Both the position numbers and the translations under genes were made by a program. Shown here one piece after another: positions 32,434-41,091 of a stretch of DNA of 64,000 nt (positions are counted from its first letter, which is position 1; the number at the start of each line of letters is the position of its first letter). Under the pieces are notes generated by a model. The model ran no database searches, was not told where the DNA came from, and worked only from the letters and a program-made list of their open reading frames with translations. Source of the stretch: Novosphingobium chloroacetimidivorans (GTDB lineage Bacteria; Pseudomonadota; Alphaproteobacteria; Sphingomonadales; Sphingomonadaceae). The stretch lies in NCBI RefSeq assembly GCF_014204535.1, contig NZ_JACHLR010000006.1, positions 124,001 through 188,000 of the forward strand. The letters are read 5' to 3'.

Positions 32434-35277
32434 ATGATGGGATGGGAAATGGTTCGCAGCGGCGTCGCCGGTCGCAACAGGGCGCGCCGCGCCTCGCGGG
32501 TGGCCGTGGCGCTCCTGGGGACCACGGGACTGACGGCACTGCCCGGAGTGGCATTCGCCCAGGCCGCACCCGCCGCTTCTCCAAGCGCGTCGGCGACCGC
32601 TCCGACGCGTGCTCCGGCCAAGACCCCGGCTCGCACGCCTGCTGCCCGCACCCCGGCTGCCGCAGCGGCACCCGCTCCCGAGGCGCAAGGGCCGACGATC
32701 CAGACCATCCGCGTGACCGGGGCCGAGCGCCTGGAGCCGCAAACGGTGCTCTCCTACGTCAAGCTGCGCGCCGGCCAGACCTACACGTCCGCGGCGGCCG
32801 ACCAGGCGCTGAAGGATCTCTACGAGACCGAGCTGTTCTCGGACGTCCAGGTGACGCAGGATGCCGGCATCGTCACGATCCAGGTCAAGGAAAACCCGGT
32901 CGTCAACCGCATCATCCTTGAAGGCAACAAGCGCATCAAGGATGAGAAGATCCTGCCGGAGATCAAGGTCGCCGCGCGCCAGATCTTCACCCGCTCCAAG
33001 GTCCGCGCCGACGTGGCTCGCATCATCGAGCTCTACAAGCGCCAGGGTCGCTACGCCGCGACGGTCGAGCCGAAGATGGTCATGCTCGACCAGAACCGCG
33101 TCGACATCGTCTTCGAGATCACCGAGGGCGACAAGTCCAAGGTCCGCCAGATCAACATCATCGGCAACGACAAGTTCTCCGATGGCGAGCTGCGCGGCGA
33201 GATGGTCACCAAGACCACCGGCCTCACCAAGATCTTCAGCTCGACCACGAGCTACGATCCAGACCGCATGGCGTTCGACCAGCAGAAGCTGCGCCAGTTC
33301 TACCTGACGCAGGGCTATGCCGACTTCCGCGTCGTCTCCGCCGTGGCCGAGCTGACGCCGGACAAGAAGGACTTCATCATCACTTACGTGGTGGAGGAAG
33401 GCCAGCGCTACAAGTTCGGCGAGGTCAAGGTCGACAGCCAGCTGCGTGACTTCGACTCCGAGAAGCTCGCCGCCCGCCTGCCGATGAAGCAGGGCGACTG
33501 GTACAACGCCAAGCTGGTCGAGGACACGATCGAGCAGCTGAACGACACCGCCGGTGCGTTCGGCTATGCCTTCGCCGACGTGCGGCCGAACTACGATCGC
33601 AACAAGGAAGACCTCACCATGGGTCTGACTTTCGTCATCGCGGAGGCGCCGCGCGTCTATGTCGAGCGGATCGACGTCAACGGCAACACGCTGACGCAGG
33701 ACAAGGTCGTCCGCCGCGAGTTCCGGCTGGCCGAGGGCGACGCGTTCAACTCGCTGCAGGTCAAGCGCTCGACCAACCGCATCAAGTCGCTCGGCTACTT
33801 CCAGGAGAAGTTCGAGGTCGAGCAGAAGCCCGGCGCTTCGGAAGACCGGATCATCCTGGAAGCCAACGTCGAGGAAAAGCCGACGGGTGAACTCCAGCTT
33901 TCCGCCGGTTTCTCGTCACTCGAAAGCTTCATCTTCCAGGCCTCGATCCGCCAGCGCAACTTCCGTGGGCGTGGGCAGACGGTCGGCCTGTCCGGCAGCT
34001 ACTCGCGTTTCTCCAAGAGCGTCGAGGCGAGCTTCACCGAGCCGTACGTGTTCGACAAGAACGTCTCGCTGGGCGTCAACGTCTATCGCCGCGACTTGAA
34101 CAGCTTTAACTACAACAACAACGATCGCGACACGACGTACAAGCAGACGACGACAGGCTTCCAGGTCCGCGCCGGTGTGCCGCTGACCGAGTACCTGACG
34201 GCTGTCGCCAGCTACACGCTGAACTACGACGACGTGTCGCTGGACGAGGGCACGTTCTACTCGGATCGCCTGAATCCGCCCAATCGTACTTGCGACCCGC
34301 TGTTGGCTGGCCGCTATCTCTGCGATGCCATCGGCAAGCGGCTGAGTTCCATTGTTGGCTTGTCGTTGATTTACGATACGCTGGACAACCGCGTTCGGCC
34401 AACCCGCGGCATCACCGCCGCGATCAATGGGGATGTCGCGGGTCTGGGTGGCGACGTGAAGTATGCGCGTCTGCGCGCGAACGCGTCGAAGTTCACCAAC
34501 CTGGGCAAAGGCTTCATCTTCTCGCTCTCGGCAGAGGGCGGTGCGATCAAGTCGCTCAACGGTGACGACATCCGCATCAATGACCGCTTCTACCTGGGCG
34601 AGCCGCAGATCGGCGGCTTCGACATCCGCGGCGTTGGCCCGCGGGTACTGCGCAAGCCTTATGTCGATGCGGACGGCAATGTTCTCTCCCGTGCCGCGAT
34701 CGTGGCACCGGCTATCGATCCTGCCACCGGTCAGCCTGGGACCGACGTGCTCTCGACCAGGCGGCGCGACTGGACCGATGACGCTCTCGGCGGCAGATAC
34801 TATTATCTGGCCAAGGCGGAACTCGAGATACCGCTGGGTTCCGGCGCACGTGAACTCGGCCTGCGCCCCTCTCTCTTCGTCAACGCGGGATCGGTATTCG
34901 GTACGCGCAATCCGCTTCGTAATCAGGCGCAAACCGACTTCCGTGATACGCAGACGATCCCGCAACTGGACAGCAGCGGAAATCGTCAGTTCATTCAGAC
35001 CTGTGGCACCACCCAGACTGTCGTCAGCGGTAATGGGACGGCTGCTCCCGCTCCCTCAGCGGGTTGCACCATCGGCGCCGATGCGATTGGGCAGACAATC
35101 TTCCCGTTCCAGGAATCCTACGTCGGCGATACCTGGAAGCCGCGCGTCTCGGTCGGCATCGGCGTGAACTGGAACTCGCCGTTCGGGCCGTTCCGCATCA
35201 ACTTCTCCAAGGTCTTGGTCAAACAGGACGGCGACGACACAAAACCCTTCAACTTCAACGTGGGAACGCAATTCTGA
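32434..35277 (+). CDS. bamA: Outer membrane protein assembly factor BamA
   Basis: The 947-residue precursor has a long signal peptide ending near AFAQAA, a Pro/Ala/Thr-rich linker of about 50 residues, five POTRA domains (about residues 90-440) starting at QTIRVTGAERL, and a C-terminal beta-barrel with GVNWNSPFGPFRINFSKV, ending in Phe. It inserts beta-barrel proteins into the outer membrane. ATG 32434 follows GGGA by about 9 bases; TTG 32425 and ATG 32449 are in frame. Its TGA shares a base with the next start, so ompH translation is coupled. Confidence 0.97.
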   Translation: MMGWEMVRSGVAGRNRARRASRVAVALLGTTGLTALPGVAFAQAAPAASPSASATAPTRAPAKTPARTPAARTPAAAAAPAPEAQGPTIQTIRVTGAERLEPQTVLSYVKLRAGQTYTSAAADQALKDLYETELFSDVQVTQDAGIVTIQVKENPVVNRIILEGNKRIKDEKILPEIKVAARQIFTRSKVRADVARIIELYKRQGRYAATVEPKMVMLDQNRVDIVFEITEGDKSKVRQINIIGNDKFSDGELRGEMVTKTTGLTKIFSSTTSYDPDRMAFDQQKLRQFYLTQGYADFRVVSAVAELTPDKKDFIITYVVEEGQRYKFGEVKVDSQLRDFDSEKLAARLPMKQGDWYNAKLVEDTIEQLNDTAGAFGYAFADVRPNYDRNKEDLTMGLTFVIAEAPRVYVERIDVNGNTLTQDKVVRREFRLAEGDAFNSLQVKRSTNRIKSLGYFQEKFEVEQKPGASEDRIILEANVEEKPTGELQLSAGFSSLESFIFQASIRQRNFRGRGQTVGLSGSYSRFSKSVEASFTEPYVFDKNVSLGVNVYRRDLNSFNYNNNDRDTTYKQTTTGFQVRAGVPLTEYLTAVASYTLNYDDVSLDEGTFYSDRLNPPNRTCDPLLAGRYLCDAIGKRLSSIVGLSLIYDTLDNRVRPTRGITAAINGDVAGLGGDVKYARLRANASKFTNLGKGFIFSLSAEGGAIKSLNGDDIRINDRFYLGEPQIGGFDIRGVGPRVLRKPYVDADGNVLSRAAIVAPAIDPATGQPGTDVLSTRRRDWTDDALGGRYYYLAKAELEIPLGSGARELGLRPSLFVNAGSVFGTRNPLRNQAQTDFRDTQTIPQLDSSGNRQFIQTCGTTQTVVSGNGTAAPAPSAGCTIGADAIGQTIFPFQESYVGDTWKPRVSVGIGVNWNSPFGPFRINFSKVLVKQDGDDTKPFNFNVGTQF

Positions 35278-35972
35278 TGAACCACATCCTCAAGACCGCC
35301 GCTGCGGCGAGCCTGATGTTCGGCGCCGGCGTGGCGCAGCCGGCGCTCGCGCAGGATAGCGGCACCGTCGTCCAAGGCATCGCCGTCGCCAATCTCGACG
35401 CGGTGATCGCCAACTCGAACGCGTTCAAGACCGCCGAGACGCAGCGCCAGACGACCTACAAGGCGCAGATCGACCAGGCGACCTCGCGCGGCAACGCGCT
35501 GAATGCTCAGCTCAAGCCGCTGGCCGACAAGTTCAACGCCGACCGCCAGGGCGGCAAGGCCAACCAGGCTTCGCTCGAGCAGCAGGCCGCCACTATCCAG
35601 CAGCTGCAGGAGTCCGGCCAGGCCGAACTGCAGCGCATCCTCCAGCCCGTTGCCCTCTCGCGCGCCTATGTGACCGAGCAGGTCGAGGACAAGCTGGACC
35701 AAGCCGTCAAGAGCGCGATGGCGAAGAAGAAGGTTTCGCTGCTGCTCAATCCGCAGGCGATCGTGGCGGTGAACAACAACGCCTACAACCTGAACCAGGA
35801 CGTGCTGAACGAGCTGAACACGTTGCTGCCCTCGGCGCAGATCGTGCCGCCCGCCGGCTGGCTCCCGCGTGAGGCGCGTCAGCAGCAGGCGCAGCAGGGT
35901 CAGGCGGCGACTGCCGCTCCGGCGGCCGCGGCGCCCGCTGCTACCACCGGTCGCAAGCAGACCGGCCGCTGA
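35277..35972 (+). CDS. OmpH/Skp-family periplasmic chaperone
   Basis: The 231-residue protein has a signal peptide ([18 protein letters not shown]... to about residue 24) and then an OmpH domain of largely helical, Gln/Ala-rich sequence with [17 protein letters not shown] at its start. It ends in a low-complexity Gln/Ala/Pro tail not seen in E. coli Skp. Skp guards unfolded outer-membrane proteins on their way to BamA. The start overlaps the bamA stop by one base (TGATG). Confidence 0.9.
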   Translation: MNHILKTAAAASLMFGAGVAQPALAQDSGTVVQGIAVANLDAVIANSNAFKTAETQRQTTYKAQIDQATSRGNALNAQLKPLADKFNADRQGGKANQASLEQQAATIQQLQESGQAELQRILQPVALSRAYVTEQVEDKLDQAVKSAMAKKKVSLLLNPQAIVAVNNNAYNLNQDVLNELNTLLPSAQIVPPAGWLPREARQQQAQQGQAATAAPAAAAPAATTGRKQTGR

Positions 35973-35989
35973 TCGAAAAGAGACGCCCC

Positions 35990-36436
35990 GTGACCGAAGC
36001 CACCGCCTACGACCACGCCAAGATCCTGGCGGCCCTGCCTCACCGCTACCCGATGCTGCTCGTCGATCGAGTGGTGTCGGTCAGCGAGGAGGAGATCCAT
36101 GCGGTCAAGGCGGTGAGCTTCAACGAGGAGTTTTTCCAGGGCCATTTCCCCGGCCGGCCGATCATGCCGGGCGTCCTCCAGATCGAGGCGCTGGCGCAGG
36201 CTGCGGGCATTCTGGCCGTGGAGAACCTCGGTCTCGCCGGCACTGGCAAGCTGGTCTATTTCATGGCCATCGAGGAAGCCAAGTTCCGCGCTCCCGTGGA
36301 GCCCGGGCACTTGCTGACCTTGCGCGCGGGCTTCGTGCAGAAGCGCTCACGGGTATGCAAGTTCTGGGGCAAGGCGTCGATCGAGGACAAGGTGACCTGC
36401 GAGGTGAACTTCACCGCGATGATCGCCGACGGTTGA
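35990..36436 (+). CDS. fabZ: 3-hydroxyacyl-ACP dehydratase FabZ
   Basis: The 148-residue hotdog enzyme has [36 protein letters not shown] with the catalytic His and Glu, and a full-length C-terminus. It dehydrates hydroxyacyl-ACP in fatty acid elongation. The start is GTG 35990, 17 bases after ompH, with AAAGAGACG upstream. In LPS-making relatives lpxD precedes and lpxA follows fabZ; neither is here, and rpmE follows after 88 bases. Confidence 0.97.
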   Translation: MTEATAYDHAKILAALPHRYPMLLVDRVVSVSEEEIHAVKAVSFNEEFFQGHFPGRPIMPGVLQIEALAQAAGILAVENLGLAGTGKLVYFMAIEEAKFRAPVEPGHLLTLRAGFVQKRSRVCKFWGKASIEDKVTCEVNFTAMIADG

Positions 36437-36524
36437 TCTTGCTTTTTCAGCGGATCGCAGCTAAGCGCCCCGCTTTCCGAAGGCAGGCCGGTCGGAACCG
36501 GCCCAGCGAAGAGAGTTCACGACG

Positions 36525-36752
36525 ATGAAGGCCGATACGCATCCCGACTACCACACGATCACGGTGCAGATGACCGACGGCACCACCTTCCAGACTCGCT
36601 CGACCTGGGGCTCTGAGGGTGACACGCTGGTGCTCGACATCGACCCGACCTCGCACCCGGCCTGGACCGGCGGCAAGGCTCAGCTTCAGGATGGTGGCCG
36701 CGTCGCTCAGTTCAACAAGCGCTTCGGCGGGCTCTCGCTCAAGAAGTCCTGA
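36525..36752 (+). CDS. rpmE: 50S ribosomal protein L31
   Basis: The 75-residue protein starts [19 protein letters not shown] and contains [22 protein letters not shown] and [11 protein letters not shown]. It lacks the CxxC pair of zinc-binding L31, so it is the zinc-free alphaproteobacterial type. GAAGAGAG lies upstream as the ribosome binding site. A strong terminator follows 32 bases after the stop. Confidence 0.96.
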   Translation: MKADTHPDYHTITVQMTDGTTFQTRSTWGSEGDTLVLDIDPTSHPAWTGGKAQLQDGGRVAQFNKRFGGLSLKKS

Positions 36753-36784
36753 TCCCTCACAGGATCGGCTTCAAGGCAAACAAG

Positions 36785-36822
36785 AAGGGCGGCTCCGCAA
36801 AGGGGCCGCCCTTTCCTGTTTT
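36785..36822 (+). terminator. Rho-independent terminator after rpmE
   Basis: AAGGGCGGCTCC and GGGGCCGCCCTT form a GC-rich stem with one mismatch around GCAAA, ending in CCTTTCCTGTTTT. It is placed right after rpmE and before the convergent PilZ gene. Confidence 0.88.
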
Positions 36823-36843
36823 CGGGACTGAGATGGTGGCAGA

Positions 36844-37170
36844 TCAGTCGATCAGCGCTACCCACTCCGGTTCGTCGCATGCCAGGCGCTGGAGCAGTTC
36901 GAGCCCGGCGGCCCCCGAATGCGCCCAGCGCACGATGGCGCTGAGCGGGCGCATGCCGGGCAGCGTGATCGTGACGAAGTGGCCGGGCCGCAGCCACTCG
37001 CCCGTGATGGCCACGCAGCAGCCGTAGGGCGAGACGTCGCTCAGGGCTGCTTCGCATCGTTCGACACCGGCCTGCGAAAGCGTTGCTAAGCCGCGGAGGG
37101 CCTGTCGAGTGTCGCCGCGCCGCTCTTTGGGCGCAGGCGGAACATGCAGGTTGCGGAGTGGAGCGGCCAT
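36844..37170 (-). CDS. PilZ-domain protein
   Basis: The 108-residue protein has ERRGDTRQALRGLATL near the N-terminus, LSDVSPYGCCVAITGEWLRPGHFVTITLPG and AIVRWAH, the layout of a PilZ domain (RxxxR region followed by D/NxSxxG-like segment). Here the second motif reads DVSPYG, which keeps Asp, Ser and Gly. Cyclic-di-GMP binding is plausible but the arginine spacing is not canonical (RRGDTR). I prefer ATG 37170 because CAGGA precedes it by 10 bases; ATG 37194 would add 8 residues. Confidence 0.72.
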   Translation of the reverse strand: MAAPLRNLHVPPAPKERRGDTRQALRGLATLSQAGVERCEAALSDVSPYGCCVAITGEWLRPGHFVTITLPGMRPLSAIVRWAHSGAAGLELLQRLACDEPEWVALID

Positions 37171-37342
37171 GGCGAGGTGTCCTGCGGTGATCATGATGCG
37201 ATGGTCCCACCACAGGGCTAACGAGCGCTAACAAGCGGCACCCGTACAAACGCGCAGGTCACCCATCCGCGCTGCTTTGGAAGCCAGTAGCCATGAAAGA
37301 GAGCACGCGGTGGGGCGCCGGGCCCACATCATGCTTTGCCAT

Positions 37343-37368
37343 GGAACTTGGCCTACTCCGCCTTCGTT
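37343..37368 (+). promoter_or_regulatory. EcfG-type (general stress) promoter of sodC
   Basis: GGAAC at 37343-37347 and CGTT at 37365-37368 are separated by 17 bases, matching the GGAAC-N16/17-CGTT promoter read by EcfG sigma factors in alphaproteobacteria. It lies 48 bases before the sodC start codon. A second copy precedes csbD at 53877. Confidence 0.72.
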
Positions 37369-37416
37369 CTACGCGCGAACGCACCCGCGCAGTTTCGCGT
37401 GACAAGGAGATCTCCG

Positions 37417-38001
37417 ATGAACCGTACCGCTCTCGCCCTCGGCGCTGCCTTCGTCGTGATGAGTGCCGTCCCGGCTTTCGCGGACGAGCAGGGCGCGGCG
37501 CAGCACGGCGCCGCGCACAAGGTTGCCACGTCGACCGGTGCCCCGATGATCCATGTCCCGATGATCGGCGCGGACGGCAAGACGCTCGGCATGGTCATGC
37601 TCCAGGACACGCCGGGCGGCGTCCTGGTTTCGACGGACCTAAAGGGCCTGCCCGCTGGCCAGCACGGCTTCCACTTCCACGAGAAAGGGATGTGCGATGC
37701 CAAGCAGAAGTTCACCACCGCCGGCGCGCACTTCACTGCGGGCAACCCCCAGCATGGCCTGCTGGTCACCGGCAGCCACCACGGCGGCGACATGCCCAAC
37801 GCGCACGTCGGCGCGAATGGCATGCTCAAGACCGAACTGCTGAACACGGGCGTGACCTTGGCCAGCGGCGCGACCTCGCTGGCCGACGCGGATGGCTCGG
37901 CCCTGGTTATCCACGCCAAGCCCGACGACTACAAGACGCAGCCCTCGGGCGATGCGGGCGATCGGATCGCCTGCGCCGTGGTTGCCGCGCCGAAGCGCTA
38001 A
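37417..38001 (+). CDS. sodC: Periplasmic Cu/Zn superoxide dismutase
   Basis: The 194-residue precursor has a signal peptide (residues 1 to about 22, ending AFADEQ), GQHGFHFHEKGMCD with copper His ligands and the disulfide Cys, HFTAGNPQHG, HHGGDMPNAHVG with zinc ligands, and IACAVV near the end with the second Cys. It converts superoxide to oxygen and peroxide in the periplasm. ATG 37417 follows AAGGAGA. An EcfG-type promoter lies 48 bases upstream, so stress induction is likely. Confidence 0.95.
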   Translation: MNRTALALGAAFVVMSAVPAFADEQGAAQHGAAHKVATSTGAPMIHVPMIGADGKTLGMVMLQDTPGGVLVSTDLKGLPAGQHGFHFHEKGMCDAKQKFTTAGAHFTAGNPQHGLLVTGSHHGGDMPNAHVGANGMLKTELLNTGVTLASGATSLADADGSALVIHAKPDDYKTQPSGDAGDRIACAVVAAPKR

Positions 38002-38007
38002 GCGATG

Positions 38008-38032
38008 GCGAGCCGGCGCCGAGCCGGCTCGC
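38008..38032. terminator. Probable shared hairpin terminator between convergent genes
   Basis: A perfect 10-bp stem (GCGAGCCGGC at 38008-38017, GCCGGCTCGC at 38023-38032) with loop GCCGA fills the 35-base gap between the sodC stop and the stop of the convergent dioxygenase gene. Neither strand has a real T tract, so it may act only as a pause or mRNA end guard. Confidence 0.55.
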
Positions 38033-38036
38033 GCCG

Positions 38037-38678
38037 TTATCCCCAAGGGCGCTCGCGATACCAGCGGGTGATCACGTACTTGCGACCCTTGCGCACCTTC
38101 ATGGCGTGGTGGAGCGTCGCCGCGTTGAGGCTGCCGTCGGGCCGCCGGTTGTTCCAGGCAAGCAGCTTGCCACGCTCGGGCTGGACGATCTTGTCGATCA
38201 CCTTGAACCGCGTCGCCCCGCCGGCATCGACGGTGTTGAGGTACACCATGAACGTCCAGGTCCGCTGTCCGGACACCGCGCAGTAGGTCTGATAGTCGGC
38301 ATGCTCCGGCTCGAAGTAGTCGGTGTGCGCCTTGAACTCCTGGCCTTCCTCGTACCGCTGGCCTTGCAGGCGCTCGCCATACGCCGGGTCGATGCCCGAG
38401 ATCTCGGCGAATTTCCGGTCGAGCGCGGCAACGGCGGGATGATCGTGGTGCAGGTCGCAGGTCTCGCTGGTGCGGAACAGGTGGTCGCCATTGTGATTGG
38501 CGATCGTCGAGGGACGGCGCTCCGCCTCGATCAGGTCGATCAGCACCGCGCACTCTTCGGTGGAGAGAAACCCGCGCTTGATGAACAGCTCCAGGCGCTG
38601 CGAGGGGACGCGCTGCATACCGTGGCGAAGCAGCAGTTCGGCAGATGATTCGCCTGGAGCCAACATGGCATAAGACAT
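38037..38678 (-). CDS. Prolyl 4-hydroxylase-like 2-oxoglutarate/Fe(II) dioxygenase
   Basis: The 213-residue protein has the iron triad HTDYF (His and Asp) and LHHAMKVRKGRKYVITRWYRE (His, then Lys/Arg that holds 2-oxoglutarate), with YLNTVDAGGATRF between, as in P4Hc-domain enzymes. It should hydroxylate a protein or peptide residue using oxygen and 2-oxoglutarate; the target is unknown. The start at 38678 fits the protein length; upstream codons in the frame are mostly unlike the family. Confidence 0.85.
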   Translation of the reverse strand: MSYAMLAPGESSAELLLRHGMQRVPSQRLELFIKRGFLSTEECAVLIDLIEAERRPSTIANHNGDHLFRTSETCDLHHDHPAVAALDRKFAEISGIDPAYGERLQGQRYEEGQEFKAHTDYFEPEHADYQTYCAVSGQRTWTFMVYLNTVDAGGATRFKVIDKIVQPERGKLLAWNNRRPDGSLNAATLHHAMKVRKGRKYVITRWYRERPWG

Positions 38679-38921
38679 AGGCGAGCGGGCCGGCCGTGCA
38701 ATGTCGTGCGCGGACCTGAAATGATGAAGGCGATTCGCGAGGCTCGAGGATGGCCCGCAGGCCGGTGCGAAACAATGTTGCGCGGCACTGAGCCATGTTC
38801 AACTTTTGCTTTGCAAGATCGAGTGCCTTGTGCGAAGGCGCGCTCCCGCATCGATCGCTGCTTGCAGCGGTCGTTCGCGTTACCCTAAGGCGCCGGCTCC
38901 GGCATGCGCGCCGGGGTTGTG

Positions 38922-38998
38922 GCGATCGTAGCTCAGTTGGTTAGAGCGCCGGTTTGTGGTACCGGAGGTCGTGGGTTCGAACCCCATCGGTCGCCCCA
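38922..38998 (+). tRNA. tRNA-His (anticodon GTG)
   Basis: A complete cloverleaf is readable: acceptor GCGATCG with CGGTCGC, D arm GCTC/GAGC, anticodon stem CCGGT/ACCGG with GTG, T arm with TTCGAAC, then C73 and an encoded CCA at 38996-38998. G38921 just upstream is the G-1 that pairs with C73, a mark of tRNA-His. Confidence 0.98.
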
Positions 38999-39043
38999 TT
39001 TTCCCCGAGATCTGAGCGCATGGTCCGCAGATGGGGATGAGCC

Positions 39044-40108
39044 GTGACGGCATTTTGGACGCAAGCCGATTTCGATGCGCACGAAGGCGTGCACGTCTTC
39101 CACGATCGCGCCAGCGGCCTGATGGCGATCATCGCGCTGCATTCCACGCATCTGGGGCCTGGCGCCGGCGGGACGCGCTTCTGGCACTACGCGCAGCCGG
39201 AAGAGGCGCTTCGCGATGCGCTGCGCCTCTCGCGCGGCATGAGTTACAAGAACGCCATGGCCGGCTTGCCGATGGGTGGCGGCAAGGCGGTGATCCTGGC
39301 AGGACCCGACCGGCGCAAGTCGCCCGAACTGCTCTCCGCCTTCGGGGACGCGATCCAGTCGCTCGGCGGACGCTACATCACCGCCGAGGACGTCGGCATG
39401 GGTGAGCCCGACATGGTGGCGATCTCACGTCGGACGCCGTTCGTCACCGGTCTGCCGGCCGCCGACAGCACTGCGGCGGGTGGGGACCCGGGGCCGTTCA
39501 CCGCCAAGGGCGTCTACCTCGGCATCAAGGCGGCGGTGCTCCAGAAGCTCGGGCGCGATTCGGTCGAAGGCGTGCATGTCGCCGTCCAGGGCACCGGCAG
39601 TGTCGGCGGCGGCGCCGCGCGCCTGCTGGCGCAAGCCGGGGCCAAGCTGACGCTCGCCGATGTCGATGCCACGCGCGCCGCGGCTCTGGCCGGCGAACTT
39701 GGCGCCGAGACCGTGTCCGCGGACGCGATCATGGATGTTGCCTGCGACGTGTTCAGCCCCAATGCGCTCGGCGCGATCCTGGATGACGACGGCATCGCGC
39801 GGCTCCAGGCGCCGATCGTGGCGGGCGGAGCCAACAACCAGCTTGCGCGGGCGGAGCACGGCGCCAAGCTGGCGGCGCGCGGCATCCTCTATACGCCCGA
39901 CTACGTGATCAACGGGGGCGGCATCATCGCGGTAACCCTCGAGTACCTTGCCCGGCGCGATGGGCATGCGTGCGACGTCGCCCAGGTGCACGAGGCGGTC
40001 GAGGCCATCCCGGGTCGTCTGCACGCGATCTGGAACGAGGCGGCCAGCAGCGGGCGGACGCCTGACGTGGTGGCCGACGCGATGGCGCAGCGGTTGATCG
40101 GGCGGTAA
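39044..40108 (+). CDS. Glu/Leu/Phe/Val dehydrogenase (leucine dehydrogenase-like)
   Basis: The 354-residue enzyme has MAGLPMGGGKAVI with the catalytic Lys, ITAEDVGMGEPDM, and a Rossmann motif GTGSVGGGAARLL. Length and sequence fit leucine/phenylalanine-type dehydrogenases more than glutamate dehydrogenase. It would deaminate a branched or aromatic amino acid with NAD. GTG 39044 follows GGGGATGAGCC and no better ATG exists. It stands alone between tRNA-His and ccmC. Confidence 0.9.
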   Translation: MTAFWTQADFDAHEGVHVFHDRASGLMAIIALHSTHLGPGAGGTRFWHYAQPEEALRDALRLSRGMSYKNAMAGLPMGGGKAVILAGPDRRKSPELLSAFGDAIQSLGGRYITAEDVGMGEPDMVAISRRTPFVTGLPAADSTAAGGDPGPFTAKGVYLGIKAAVLQKLGRDSVEGVHVAVQGTGSVGGGAARLLAQAGAKLTLADVDATRAAALAGELGAETVSADAIMDVACDVFSPNALGAILDDDGIARLQAPIVAGGANNQLARAEHGAKLAARGILYTPDYVINGGGIIAVTLEYLARRDGHACDVAQVHEAVEAIPGRLHAIWNEAASSGRTPDVVADAMAQRLIGR

Positions 40109-40208
40109 TCCCGCTGGCAGGGCTGGTATGGCTTGCCCTCAAGCCGCGGCTCGGCATCCGCAAGTTATCCTTGCGGCCCCGCCGGGTGCGAGTAGAAGCG
40201 CGTCTGTC

Positions 40209-40949
40209 ATGCACGGCCTTGCCAATCCAGCCCGTTTTCTGCGATTCGCGCGCTGGCTGACGCCGCTTTGTCTCGGGCTCGGGCTGGCCGTGACGACGGG
40301 TGCCCTTGCTTACGGACTGCTGGGTGCGCCGGCCGATCGCCTGATGGGCGAGACGGTGCGGATTCTATTCCTGCACGTGCCTGCCGCCTGGTTGGGCATG
40401 GCGGGGTGGATGACCATCGCCGGCGCAAGCGTAACCGAGCTGGTCTGGCGTCATCCGCTTGCCGCGATCGCCGCGCGCGCGGCGGCCGTGCCCGGCGCGG
40501 TGTTCACTGCGATCTGCCTGGTCACCGGCTCGATCTGGGGACGTCCGACCTGGGGCACCTGGTGGGTGTGGGACGGTCGTCTGACGTCGATGCTGGTGCT
40601 GCTGTTCCTCTACTTCGGCTACATCGCCTTGTCCGACGTCGCGCGGCGCGACGGTGGCAATGGGCGCGTGGCGGCGATCTTCGGGATCGTCGGCGCCATC
40701 AACGTGCCGATCATCAACCGCTCGGTGGTGTGGTGGAATTCGCTGCACCAGCCGCCGAGCATCACAATGGGCAAGTCGGCGATCGATGCCGCGTTCCTGT
40801 GGCCGCTGCTCGCCGCGGCGATCGGCTTCACGCTGATCTTCGCCGGCGTCGTCCTCGCGCGCATGCGGGCGATCCTCGCCGATGCGCAGGCCGAGGCGCG
40901 GCTGCGGCGCAAGGCCATGGTATCCGACCCTTTCGAGGCACTGGCGTGA
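40209..40949 (+). CDS. ccmC: Heme exporter protein CcmC
   Basis: The 246-residue membrane protein has six hydrophobic segments, the tryptophan-rich WGTWWVWD heme-handling motif and the His residues in FLHVPAAWLG and WNSLHQPPS. It delivers heme to CcmE on the periplasmic side. ATG 40209 is the family start; the open frame runs upstream with no support. ccmA and ccmB are not found upstream, where the dehydrogenase gene lies. ccmD follows after one base. Confidence 0.95.
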   Translation: MHGLANPARFLRFARWLTPLCLGLGLAVTTGALAYGLLGAPADRLMGETVRILFLHVPAAWLGMAGWMTIAGASVTELVWRHPLAAIAARAAAVPGAVFTAICLVTGSIWGRPTWGTWWVWDGRLTSMLVLLFLYFGYIALSDVARRDGGNGRVAAIFGIVGAINVPIINRSVVWWNSLHQPPSITMGKSAIDAAFLWPLLAAAIGFTLIFAGVVLARMRAILADAQAEARLRRKAMVSDPFEALA

Positions 40950-40950
40950 C

Positions 40951-41091
40951 ATGCGCGAGGCGCTGGATCAATGGGACTTCGTTCTGGCCGCATATGCCGT
41001 CGGCGTGCTCGGGACGCTGGGCATGATCGCCTGGTCGTGGCTCTCCATGCGCCGTGCCGAGAAGCGCCGGGACGAAAGCCGCAAGCGCTGA
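40951..41091 (+). CDS. ccmD: Heme exporter protein CcmD
   Basis: The 46-residue protein has one membrane segment (DFVLAAYAVGVLGTLGMIAWSWL) and a basic tail RRAEKRRDESRKR, as in CcmD, which helps release holo-CcmE from CcmC. It starts one base after ccmC and shares its last base with the ccmE start. It is found by position and shape; sequence conservation in the family is low. Confidence 0.9.
   Translation: MREALDQWDFVLAAYAVGVLGTLGMIAWSWLSMRRAEKRRDESRKR

Noticed and set aside
36490..36520. GGAAC before rpmE as another EcfG promoter
   Set aside because: At the right distance the sequence reads GTTC, not CGTT, and rpmE has a plain growth-related context.
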